A DNA stretch of 20,365 nt. Origin: JBBRYK01 sp038237665. Its GTDB lineage: Bacteria > Actinomycetota > Thermoleophilia > Gaiellales > Gaiellaceae. The DNA lies in the NCBI GenBank assembly GCA_038237665.1, contig JBBRYK010000046.1:1-20365 (forward strand), written 5' to 3'. Both the position numbers and the translations under genes were made by a program. Positions 7,264 through 13,790 of the stretch are shown piece by piece (positions within the stretch are counted from its first letter, which is position 1; every line of letters begins with the position of its first letter). Under the pieces are notes generated by a model. The model made no database searches and was not told the DNA's origin. It worked only from the letters and a program-made list of their open reading frames with translations.

Positions 7264-8154
7264 TTACGAGATCAGCGTGTCGGGCGGCCTGTTCTCGAGC
7301 AGGACCGCACGGAGGGCCGCGACGCAGACCAGCCCCATCGCGGTTCGCGCCTCCGCCGTGGCACTGCCCAGGTGCGGCGTCAGGACGACGTTCTCCAGCT
7401 CGAGCAGCTCTGGCTCGACCTCTGGCTCGTGCTCGAACACGTCCAGCGCGGCGCCGGCCAGCCGTCCGTCGCGAAGCGCGGCAGCAAGCGCTCGTTCGTC
7501 CACGATCGGCCCTCGGGCCGTGTTGACGAGGAAAGCGGTCGGCTTCATCGCCGCGATCGCCTGGGTGTCGATCAGGTGGTGCGTCTTCTCGGTCAGCGGG
7601 CAGTGCAGGCTGACGATGTCGGCTCGGGCAAGCAGCTCGTCGAGCGGCACGCCGCCGGTCCGGCTCGTGTGGATGACGTCCATCCCGAACGAGCGCGCCA
7701 GCCGTGCGACCTCCTGACCGATCCGCCCGTAGCCCACCAAACCAAGGGTCTTGCCGCCCAGGCCCATGCCCAGCATGAACGTGGGTGTCCACTGCCAGCT
7801 CTCGCCGCGGCGCAGGAGGCGGTCGCTCTCCGCGACGCGCCGCGTGACCGCGAGCATGAGGGCGAGCGTGTGCTCGGCCGTCGCGGCCGTGAGGACACCG
7901 GGGGTCGTGCTGACGAGGATCCTGCGAGCGCGAGCAGCGTCGAGGTCGACGTTGTCGTGGCCGGCCGCGTAGTTGGCAATCACCCGCAGCGTGGGCCCGG
8001 CGGCGTCCATCAGCTCTGGCCCGACCGTCTCGGTCAGCGAGGTAACGAGCCCGATTGCGCCGGCCGGCTCGTCGATCAGCTCGAAGAGGCGTTCGAGCTC
8101 GGCCTCCACTGATGGTGGTACTTCGGCCCGGACCTGAACGCGCGGGCGACTCAA
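7264..8154 (-). CDS. D-isomer-specific 2-hydroxyacid dehydrogenase (glycerate/hydroxypyruvate type)
   Basis: A 296-residue NAD(P)-dependent dehydrogenase. The catalytic domain halves flank a Rossmann fold with GYGRIG (141-146). Family landmarks are AAGHDNVDLDAA (63-74), TTPGVL (83-88), catalytic R214 (NTARGP), E243 in DVFEHEP, and the active-site H261 (TPHLGSAT). It most resembles glyoxylate/hydroxypyruvate reductases or D-glycerate dehydrogenases, and lacks the ACT extension of SerA. The exact substrate is not determined. The start is TTG at 8154, overlapping the mutY stop as TTGA. The much longer open frame upstream runs antisense through mutY and gltX and is not real. Expression is presumably coupled to mutY, although no functional link is obvious. 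Confidence 0.9.
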   Translation of the reverse strand: MSRPRVQVRAEVPPSVEAELERLFELIDEPAGAIGLVTSLTETVGPELMDAAGPTLRVIANYAAGHDNVDLDAARARRILVSTTPGVLTAATAEHTLALMLAVTRRVAESDRLLRRGESWQWTPTFMLGMGLGGKTLGLVGYGRIGQEVARLARSFGMDVIHTSRTGGVPLDELLARADIVSLHCPLTEKTHHLIDTQAIAAMKPTAFLVNTARGPIVDERALAAALRDGRLAGAALDVFEHEPEVEPELLELENVVLTPHLGSATAEARTAMGLVCVAALRAVLLENRPPDTLIS

Positions 8155-8864
8155 GGAAGTGACGCCACGCCGCCGGAGATCGCGACGAGGCCGTCGGCCG
8201 CGAGCGCCTCCAGCGCACGACCGTCGAGCCTGGCGACCGGCTGCGGCCCTCGTGTCAGTGCGCGCAGCGTCCGGCCGCGCCGCTGTCGAAACGAGCCCTC
8301 GAATCGGGACTGGCGTCGCAGCGGCTCGTAGCGCAGGCCGCGCGCCGGGCAGGCGGCGGCGAGCGGGCAGGCGTCGCAGCGCGGCACTCGGGCCAGGCAG
8401 ACCGTCGCCCCGAGATCCATCAGGGCCTGTGCGCATCCGGCCGAGAACTGCCCTCCGCTGCGGTCTAGCACGCGACGTACGTTCACGTCCTGTGGCAGGA
8501 CGTCGGCGCCGAAGGCGAAGCAGGCCACGGCGTCGGCGGTGTAACGGCCGATCCCCGGCAGGACGGTCAGATCCTCCGGCCAGCCGGTCTCGGCGACGAT
8601 CGCAGCCGCGCGGTGGAGGCCTAACGCCCGCCGGTTGTAGCCGAGCCCTTGCCACGCACGGATGACATCGGCGATCGGCGCGGCGGCGAGTGCCTCGACG
8701 GTCGGCCAGCGGGCGAGCCACTCTAGGTAGCGCGGCAGCACTCGGGCGACCTGGGTCTGCTGGAGCATGACCTCCGAGACGAGGATCGCGTACGGGTCGC
8801 GCGTCTTCCGCCACGGAAGGTCGCGGCCGAACGCCTGGAACCAGGAGAGGAGCGCCTCTCGCAC
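8151..8864 (-). CDS. mutY: A/G-specific adenine glycosylase MutY, short form
   Basis: MutY removes adenine mispaired with 8-oxoguanine in base-excision repair. At 237 residues this has the full helix-hairpin-helix glycosylase core: catalytic E31 (SEVMLQQTQV), the HhH LPGIGRYTA (102-110), catalytic D126 (DVNVRRVL), and an intact Fe-S motif C156-x6-C163-x2-C166-x5-C172. Only about 65 residues follow, so the NUDIX-like C-terminal domain that reads 8-oxoG in E. coli MutY (about 350 residues) is missing or reduced to a short winged-helix-like tail. The start is GTG at 8864; residues upstream in frame look unrelated. TAGACT (minus strand, 8873-8878) is eight bases before the start, with no ribosome site. 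mutY also lies close to radA in Mycobacterium tuberculosis. Confidence 0.9.
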   Translation of the reverse strand: MREALLSWFQAFGRDLPWRKTRDPYAILVSEVMLQQTQVARVLPRYLEWLARWPTVEALAAAPIADVIRAWQGLGYNRRALGLHRAAAIVAETGWPEDLTVLPGIGRYTADAVACFAFGADVLPQDVNVRRVLDRSGGQFSAGCAQALMDLGATVCLARVPRCDACPLAAACPARGLRYEPLRRQSRFEGSFRQRRGRTLRALTRGPQPVARLDGRALEALAADGLVAISGGVASLP

Positions 8865-8872
8865 AGGCCGCG

Positions 8873-8878
8873 AGTCTA
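8873..8878 (-). promoter_or_regulatory. -10 hexamer of mutY, probable leaderless start
   Basis: TAGACT on the minus strand ends eight bases before the GTG of mutY, and no ribosome site is present. No convincing -35 is seen. One of several such cases in the window. Confidence 0.4.
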
Positions 8879-8945
8879 CGGCGCCCTGCTGCCGTGGCCG
8901 CGGGCGACGGAAGGTGCGCGCCGCGCCCAGGCGGCGTGCGGCCGA

Positions 8946-8951
8946 TACTTT
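8946..8951 (+). promoter_or_regulatory. -10 hexamer of gltX-like gene, probable leaderless start
   Basis: TACTTT ends seven bases before the ATG at 8959, and the intervening GGGCCTG is no ribosome site. Transcription would begin at or next to the A of ATG. No -35 match is seen at the usual distance. Confidence 0.45.
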
Positions 8952-8958
8952 GGGCCTG

Positions 8959-9972
8959 ATGGTCAAGGTTCGCTTCGCTCCAAGCCCCACCGGCTCGCTG
9001 CACGTCGGCAACGCCCTGACCGCCGTGGCCAACCGCGGCTTCGCAGACGAGCACGGCGGCACGCTGCTGCTCCGCATCGACGACACGGATCCGGCGCGGA
9101 ACGTTCAAGCTGGAGAGGCCGGGATCCTGGAAGATCTCGCGTGGCTCGGCGTCGAGTGGGACGAAGGCCCCGTCCGCCAGAGCGAGCGCCTCGACCGGTA
9201 CCGCGAAGCCGCCGCCGGGCTCGGCGACCGTTTCGACGGAATCACCCTGCTCCGCGAGGACGGAACCGCCACGTACCACCTGGCGAGCGTGGTCGACGAC
9301 GCCGACTTCGGGATCACGCACGTCATCCGTGCGAACGACCATCGCCCCAACGAGCACCTGCATCGCCGCCTGCACGAGGCCCTCGGCACGACGGCGCCGG
9401 AGTACGTCCACCTCGGTCTGATCCTCGGTCCGGACGGGAGCAAGCTTTCGAAGCGGGCGCCGCTCGCAAGCATCGCCGACCTCCGCGACGCCGGCCTTCC
9501 GCCGGAGGCCGTTCGCGCCTATCTGGAGGAGCTCGGTCTTCCGCGCCACGACGTCAGCTACGACCCCGCCCGCCTGCGCAGGCTCTCGATCGAGGCGATC
9601 GCGGCCATGGCCGACGAGGACCTCGCAGCGAGAGCCGCTGCCCCGCTCGAGCTCGTCTCGGCGCTGCGCGGCGCCCGGGACCTGAACGAGGCTCGTGAGG
9701 CGGCGCACGCGATCCTGGAGCCGGCCGCAGCCGAGTTGCCGGCCGAGGCGGCCCTGACGCTCGAGCGCTTCCGCGAGCTGCGGGCACGGGGGAACGGTGG
9801 GCTGGATGCCGAGGCGGCCAAGTCGATCCTCCGCGAGCTGAAGGCGGTCGGCGGGGACCTGCGGGCGCTCCGCCTCGCGCTCACCGGCCGCGAACACGGG
9901 CCAGAGCTCTGGTCGATCGTCGCCGCGCTCGACCGTGACGAGACCCTTCGGCGGATCGATGCAGCTCTATAG
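8959..9972 (+). CDS. Glutamyl-tRNA synthetase-like protein with a shortened catalytic domain
   Basis: Class I aminoacyl-tRNA synthetase of the GluRS group: APSPTG, HIGH variant HVGN (15-18), IDDTD (40-44), VVDD, THVIR and KLSKR (162-166). The C-terminal segment ends like the GluRS anticodon-binding region (ALTGREHGPELW). It has 337 residues against about 470 normally. The KMSKS-type motif lies near residue 240 in typical GluRS, so about 80 residues are missing. The loss maps between YREAAAGL (about 78-86) and LLREDGT (from 97), where the connective, acceptor-stem-binding domain belongs. D41 replaces the usual Glu of RIEDTD. The reading frame is intact. It may be the cell's GluRS in reduced form, a specialised paralogue such as a GluQ-RS relative, or a non-canonical ligase. 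Position before cysS matches gltX in Bacillus. The start codon overlaps nothing and has no ribosome site. Confidence 0.82.
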   Translation: MVKVRFAPSPTGSLHVGNALTAVANRGFADEHGGTLLLRIDDTDPARNVQAGEAGILEDLAWLGVEWDEGPVRQSERLDRYREAAAGLGDRFDGITLLREDGTATYHLASVVDDADFGITHVIRANDHRPNEHLHRRLHEALGTTAPEYVHLGLILGPDGSKLSKRAPLASIADLRDAGLPPEAVRAYLEELGLPRHDVSYDPARLRRLSIEAIAAMADEDLAARAAAPLELVSALRGARDLNEAREAAHAILEPAAAELPAEAALTLERFRELRARGNGGLDAEAAKSILRELKAVGGDLRALRLALTGREHGPELWSIVAALDRDETLRRIDAAL

Positions 9973-11233
9973 CACCCTCAGCAGGAAGCTCGAGGAGCTG
10001 CCGCCGCGACCGGGACCGATCCGCATGTACGTCTGCGGGCCGACCGTGTACCAGCGCGCGCACGTCGGCAACGCGCGTCCGTTCGTCCTCTTCTCGTGGC
10101 TTCGGAACTGGCTCCGCCTGCAGGGCTACGAGGTGTGGTTCGTGCACAACATCACCGACGTCAACGACTCCATCTACGAAGCGGCGCCGGGTCACAGCGC
10201 CGAGCTCGCCGCCCAGGCATCGGAGTGGTACGTCGAGGACATCGCCGACTTCGGCCTCGGCCTGCCCGACCATCTGCCGAAGGCCACGGAGACGATCCCA
10301 GAGATCATCGCGATGATCGAGCGGCTGATCGCGACCGGGCACGCCTACGCCGTCGAAGGGGACGTCTACTTCCGCGTCTCGAGCTATCCCGACTACGGGC
10401 GGCTCTCACATCAGAAGCCGGACGAGATGGTCGAGCAGGAGCCGAACCCGCTCAAGGAGGACCCGCGCGACTTCGCGCTCTGGAAGGCGAACAAGCCCGG
10501 CGAGGACACGTGGTGGGAATCCCCCTGGGGCCGTGGCCGGCCGGGCTGGCACATCGAGTGCTCGGCCATGGCCGAAAAGATCCTCGGGCCGGTCTTCGAA
10601 CTGCACGGAGCCGGGCTCGACATCGTTTTCCCGCACAACGAGAACGAGCTCGCGCAGTCGCGCGCGCTCGGGAGCGAGTACGCGCGCATCTGGCTGCACA
10701 ACGGAATGCTCCGCTTCGTCGGTGAAAAGATGTCGAAGTCGAAGGGGAACGTCCTGACGATGCGGGAAGCGCTCGACACCTGGGGTCGCGAGACGCTCCT
10801 GCTCTTCCTGATGACGGCCCACTGGCGCAAGCCGATCGATCTCTCCGAAGAGACCCTCGAGCAGGCCAGGGCCCAGGTGGAGAGCTTCAGGAACGCGTTC
10901 GTGGCCGGCGGCGAGGGAGAAGGCGACTGGAACGACCTGGTCGCGGCGCTCGACGACGACTTCAACACCGCCGACGCGCTCGCCGTCCTCCATCGCTGGA
11001 GGGCCGACGGCGCACTCGACCTGCTCGGCCGGGGGCTCGATCTCTTCGGCCTCGCCTCGCTGGCCGAACGCGCGGACGCTCCTCCCGAGGTGATCGCTCT
11101 CGCAGAGGAGCGCGCGCAGGCCCGGGAAGCAGGGGATTACCGGCGGGCGGACGAAGTCCGGCAGGAGGTCGAACGCCTCGGTTGGGAGATCCGCGACCGG
11201 AGCGGCGGTTTCGACCTCGTCGCGAAGCAGTGA
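9959..11233 (+). CDS. cysS: Cysteinyl-tRNA synthetase
   Basis: CysRS charges tRNA-Cys in the cytoplasm. The 424-residue protein has the zinc ligands C26, C201, H226 and E230 with the same spacing as the E. coli enzyme, HIGH variant HVGN (35-38), GWHIECS, and a perfect KMSKS (257-261). The C-terminal helical domain is slightly shorter than usual, which accounts for the length being below about 460. The start is ATG at 9959, 14 bases inside the gltX-like gene. An upstream in-frame candidate would add eight residues of no family likeness. The stop shares GTGA with rlmB. Confidence 0.96.
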   Translation: MQLYSTLSRKLEELPPRPGPIRMYVCGPTVYQRAHVGNARPFVLFSWLRNWLRLQGYEVWFVHNITDVNDSIYEAAPGHSAELAAQASEWYVEDIADFGLGLPDHLPKATETIPEIIAMIERLIATGHAYAVEGDVYFRVSSYPDYGRLSHQKPDEMVEQEPNPLKEDPRDFALWKANKPGEDTWWESPWGRGRPGWHIECSAMAEKILGPVFELHGAGLDIVFPHNENELAQSRALGSEYARIWLHNGMLRFVGEKMSKSKGNVLTMREALDTWGRETLLLFLMTAHWRKPIDLSEETLEQARAQVESFRNAFVAGGEGEGDWNDLVAALDDDFNTADALAVLHRWRADGALDLLGRGLDLFGLASLAERADAPPEVIALAEERAQAREAGDYRRADEVRQEVERLGWEIRDRSGGFDLVAKQ

Positions 11234-11937
11234 TCCGCGAGCAGGTGTACGGGCGCCGCGCCGTGCGCGAGGCGCTGCGCGGGCCCCGGCAGGTGCTGGA
11301 GCTCTGGGCGAGCGAGCGGGCGTTGCGCGCGGAGCCGTGGCTCCGGAACGGCGGCGGACCGCGCGCCCAGGTCAAGCCCGAGCGCGAGCTGACTGCGGCG
11401 GCGGGCACGCCCGACCACCAGGGTGTGCTCGCGGCCTGCGAGCCGTACCGCTACGCGGACGCGTACGAGCTGGCAGGGCAGCCGGATCCGCTGCTCGTCT
11501 GTCTCGACCAGGTCACCGACCCCCGCAACCTCGGCGCCGTCTGCCGGGCTGCGGAGGGCGCCGGCGCGGCGGGCGTGATCCTTCCGGCGCACAACACGGC
11601 GCGGGTGACCGCCGCGGTCTGCCGCGCTTCGGCCGGAGCCGTGGAGCACCTGCCGGTCGCGGTCGTGACGAACCTCGCCCGCTACCTGGGCGAGGTCAAG
11701 GGCCCGAACCTCTGGGTCTGGGCGGCGACCGCAGATGCCGCGACGCCGCTCTGGGAAGCCGACCTGCGTGGAGGCATCGCCCTCGTTCTCGGGGCCGAGG
11801 GGAAGGGCATCCGCCCGCTCGTCCGTCGCACCTGTGACGCCGAGGTGTCGATCCCGCTCGCCGGGCTGACCGAGTCGCTGAACGTCAGTGTCGCCGCGGC
11901 CGTGCTCCTCTACGAGGCGAGGCGCCAGCGTGCCTGA
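11230..11937 (+). CDS. rlmB: 23S rRNA (guanosine-2'-O-)-methyltransferase RlmB (SpoU/TrmH family)
   Basis: A SPOUT-class 2'-O-methyltransferase of 235 residues. The N-terminal substrate-binding domain (1-80) begins VYGRRAVREAL, as in RlmB. The knotted SAM-binding domain shows motif 1 with N100 (DPRNLGAVCRAA), motif 2 VLGAEGKGI (187-194) and motif 3 IPLAGLTESLNVSVAAAV (208-225). RlmB methylates G2251 (E. coli numbering) in 23S rRNA. The start is GTG at 11230, overlapping the cysS stop as GTGA. The mrnC gene found between cysS and rlmB in Bacillus is absent. Confidence 0.93.
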   Translation: MIREQVYGRRAVREALRGPRQVLELWASERALRAEPWLRNGGGPRAQVKPERELTAAAGTPDHQGVLAACEPYRYADAYELAGQPDPLLVCLDQVTDPRNLGAVCRAAEGAGAAGVILPAHNTARVTAAVCRASAGAVEHLPVAVVTNLARYLGEVKGPNLWVWAATADAATPLWEADLRGGIALVLGAEGKGIRPLVRRTCDAEVSIPLAGLTESLNVSVAAAVLLYEARRQRA

Positions 11938-12367
11938 TCCCACCCTCTACCTCTTCGACGGCTACAACGTGCTGCACGCGGGCGCCTTCGCGGATGTGCG
12001 CGAGCTCGTCGACACGCTGGCGAGCTTTGTCGCGCTTCGCGGCGCCCGTGGGGTGGTCGTCTTCGACGGCGTCGGTGAGGACGCCGACCGTGGCCCGCTC
12101 GCCGTGCGCTACGCGCTGAACGCCGACGCCCTCCTCGAGCGGCTTGCCGCCGACCACCGGGGCAGCGAGCGTGTCTGCCTCGTCTCTTCCGACCGCGTCG
12201 TGCGCGGCACCTCGGGTCAGGAGGTCGTCAAGGTGAGCTCGCAGACATTCGTCGCCGATCTCGAGCCGGCGAAGCACGAGGAGAGGCCTCCGGGGGGCCT
12301 GGGGCGCCTGCTCGACGACGACATCCGAGCACGGCTCGAGCGCCTGCGTCGCGGCTGCTCGGACTGA
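11930..12367 (+). CDS. YacP-type NYN domain ribonuclease
   Basis: A 145-residue single-domain protein of the YacP/Rae1 group. It has a PIN-like NYN fold: YLFDGYNVL at the N terminus (D10 and N13), VVVFDG (about 42-47), LVSSDR with D88 or so, and a VSSQTFVADLE segment. B. subtilis Rae1 (YacP) is a ribosome-associated endoribonuclease that cuts mRNA in the A site, and the location before sigH is the same here. At 145 residues it is a little shorter than the usual 170. The start is GTG at 11930, eight bases inside rlmB. It ends 25 bases before the sigma-gene promoter. Function is inferred from family and synteny. Confidence 0.85.
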   Translation: MPDPTLYLFDGYNVLHAGAFADVRELVDTLASFVALRGARGVVVFDGVGEDADRGPLAVRYALNADALLERLAADHRGSERVCLVSSDRVVRGTSGQEVVKVSSQTFVADLEPAKHEERPPGGLGRLLDDDIRARLERLRRGCSD

Positions 12368-12392
12368 GGACCCTGGAAGCTTCGCAATACTC

Positions 12393-12421
12393 TTGTAACT
12401 TCTCTAGGTACTTGCTATGGT
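12393..12421 (+). promoter_or_regulatory. SigA-type promoter of the SigH-like gene
   Basis: TTGTAA (12393-12398, four of six) and TATGGT (12416-12421, four of six) are separated by 17 bases within an AT-rich stretch. The start would be near 12428, giving a leader of about 78 bases. This gives the sigma gene its own promoter even though it lies just after yacP. Confidence 0.6.
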
Positions 12422-12505
12422 CTGCCTCAACTTTAGGGTGAGACTTGGTCCGGTCGAGCGGATGGCCGAGGTCGGGATTGCCCGTAAAAAAGCGAGGGAG
12501 AGCCG

Positions 12506-13171
12506 ATGTCGTACCGGGCCGCCGCAGCAGTACGCTCGCCTCAAAAGGTTCAACGAGAGCTTGAGGATTTGCAACTCGTCGTCAAGGCGCGGAACGGTGA
12601 CGAGCAGGCGCTCGACGCCCTCCTTCGTCGCTACACGACGTTCGTCCGGCTGAAGGCGAGCTCGTATTTCCTCGCCGGCGGCGACTCCGAGGACCTCCTC
12701 CAGGAGGGCCTGATCGGTCTCTACAAAGCGGTCCGCGATTTCCGCGTCGAGAAGGAGACGTCGTTCCGGAGCTTCGCTGAGCTCTGCGTGACCCGTCAGA
12801 TCATCACGGCGATCAAGACGGCAACGCGCTTCAAGCACCAGCCGTTGAACGGCTACGTCTCGTTCAGCCACACGCCGGCCGGACAGGAATCGGACGGCGA
12901 CTGCACGCTCGGCGACGCCCTCCCGGGCCCGAGCGTGAACGACCCGTCCGTCTGCGTGATCTCGACCGAGGAGCTGCAGAGCCTCGTCTTCACCCTCGGC
13001 TCGGGGCTCTCGAGCCTTGAATCCGACGCCCTCCGCCTGTACCTGGAGGGCTCGTCCTACGAGGAGATGGCCGAGGAGCTCGGCTGCGACACGAAGACGA
13101 TCGACAACGCCCTGCAGCGGGTCAAGCGGAAGATCATCGCGCACCGCAAGACCCGCGAAGTCCTGCTGTAG
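12506..13171 (+). CDS. sigH: RNA polymerase sigma factor of the SigH (sigma-30) family
   Basis: A 221-residue sigma-70 family factor with region 2 (about 35-110: DLLQEGLIGLYKAV, then FRSFAELCVTRQIITAIKTATR) and region 4 (about 155-215: a helix-turn-helix in SYEEMAEELGCDTKTIDNALQRVKRK). It has no region 1.1 or full region 3. This layout and length match SigH/Spo0H rather than ECF factors, and its position after yacP matches sigH in B. subtilis. The ATG at 12506 has GAGGGAG (12494-12500) five bases upstream. No anti-sigma gene is adjacent. The regulon cannot be read here. In relatives without sporulation this family serves general or stationary-phase roles. Confidence 0.92.
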   Translation: MSYRAAAAVRSPQKVQRELEDLQLVVKARNGDEQALDALLRRYTTFVRLKASSYFLAGGDSEDLLQEGLIGLYKAVRDFRVEKETSFRSFAELCVTRQIITAIKTATRFKHQPLNGYVSFSHTPAGQESDGDCTLGDALPGPSVNDPSVCVISTEELQSLVFTLGSGLSSLESDALRLYLEGSSYEEMAEELGCDTKTIDNALQRVKRKIIAHRKTREVLL

Positions 13172-13174
13172 TTC

Positions 13175-13636
13175 TTAGGCCAAGAGCCGCATCGGCGTCT
13201 CGGCCGGGTCCCCGATCTCGATCCGACGGACGAGGTAGTCCTCGGCGTATCTGATCTTGCGTTTCTGGCCGTTGCGCGGTGGATCGACGCGAAGCGCACC
13301 TTCTCGCCTCGTCCGCAGATCCTCGATCGGCACCAAGTACACCTCGCCTTTGCCTCTGCAATAGACGCCGAAGTAGTCGACCTGTCCCTGGTAATCCCGA
13401 TGCTGGGAACGCGGCCGGGGATGATGGGCGTAACTGCTACACGTGGCGAAGCGAACCGCTCCGTCTCGAATGCGTCCACTCTTGCATTGCACGCGAGCCA
13501 GCTGAGAGCCGTCATCAATCACCAGGTCGTACCTCGTGTTCTCGCCGAACGGAACCGACACCGCATAGCCAGCCGCTCGCAGCGCGAGCATCACCGCGAG
13601 GGCGGCTCGGTCACCAACGTCCTTGGGATGATCCAC
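13175..13636 (-). CDS. PD-(D/E)XK endonuclease of the group-I-intron (I-Ssp6803I-like) type
   Basis: A 153-residue protein with the small PD-(D/E)XK fold of the intron-associated endonuclease family: a helix with KDVGDRAALAV, then SVPFGENTRYDLVI and VQCKSGR. D37, Q50 and K52 fit the catalytic D-Q-x-K pattern of I-Ssp6803I, but the helix-1 Glu that normally follows GDxA appears to be Ala (A12), so activity is uncertain. Residue equivalences are from memory of the family. The start is GTG at 13636; TAGTAT (minus strand, 13643-13648) lies six bases before it with no ribosome site. Its end converges on the sigma gene with a 3-base gap. It stands head to head with tRNA-Thr, 51 bases away. No intron is present. 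Confidence 0.75.
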   Translation of the reverse strand: MDHPKDVGDRAALAVMLALRAAGYAVSVPFGENTRYDLVIDDGSQLARVQCKSGRIRDGAVRFATCSSYAHHPRPRSQHRDYQGQVDYFGVYCRGKGEVYLVPIEDLRTRREGALRVDPPRNGQKRKIRYAEDYLVRRIEIGDPAETPMRLLA

Positions 13637-13642
13637 GTTGTC

Positions 13643-13648
13643 ATACTA
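13643..13648 (-). promoter_or_regulatory. -10 hexamer of the nuclease gene, probable leaderless start
   Basis: TAGTAT on the minus strand, six bases before the GTG at 13636. It shares a 51-base gap with the oppositely directed tRNA-Thr promoter. No clear -35 is seen. Confidence 0.4.
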
Positions 13649-13671
13649 GGCAACGAGCCGGACGGAGCCGA

Positions 13672-13677
13672 TACTAT
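13672..13677 (+). promoter_or_regulatory. -10 hexamer of tRNA-Thr
   Basis: TACTAT ends 10 bases before the first base of the tRNA. No strong -35 lies at the usual spacing. Confidence 0.45.
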
Positions 13678-13687
13678 TGTCCCGGAC

Positions 13688-13760
13688 GCCGGAGTAGCTC
13701 AGCTGGTAGAGCACGGGTTTTGTAAACCTGAGGCCGTCGGTTCGAGTCCGACCTCCGGCT
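13688..13760 (+). tRNA. tRNA-Thr (anticodon UGU)
   Basis: A complete cloverleaf of 73 bases. The acceptor stem GCCGGAG/CTCCGGC has seven perfect pairs with discriminator T13760. The D stem is GCTC/GAGC. The anticodon stem is CGGGT/ACCTG with one G-T pair and a seven-base loop TTTGTAA that places TGT (13721-13723) as the anticodon. The T arm is GTCGG-TTCGAGT-CCGAC. CCA is not encoded. In many Gram-positive genomes a tRNA-Thr lies just upstream of rpmG-secE-nusG, but here a minus-strand gene follows. I see no copy of the tRNA 3' end elsewhere in the window, so no integrated element is indicated. Confidence 0.97.
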
Positions 13761-13790
13761 CTAGGACTGCTCCACGTTCAGCCTCAATTC

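Noticed and set aside
8155..9897. Long in-frame extension upstream of the dehydrogenase on the minus strand
   Set aside because: It runs through mutY and antisense through gltX. The family N terminus begins at the TTG at 8154, which overlaps the mutY stop.
13688..13760. tRNA-Thr as an attachment site of an integrated element
   Set aside because: No repeat of the tRNA 3' end and no integrase gene were found in the window.
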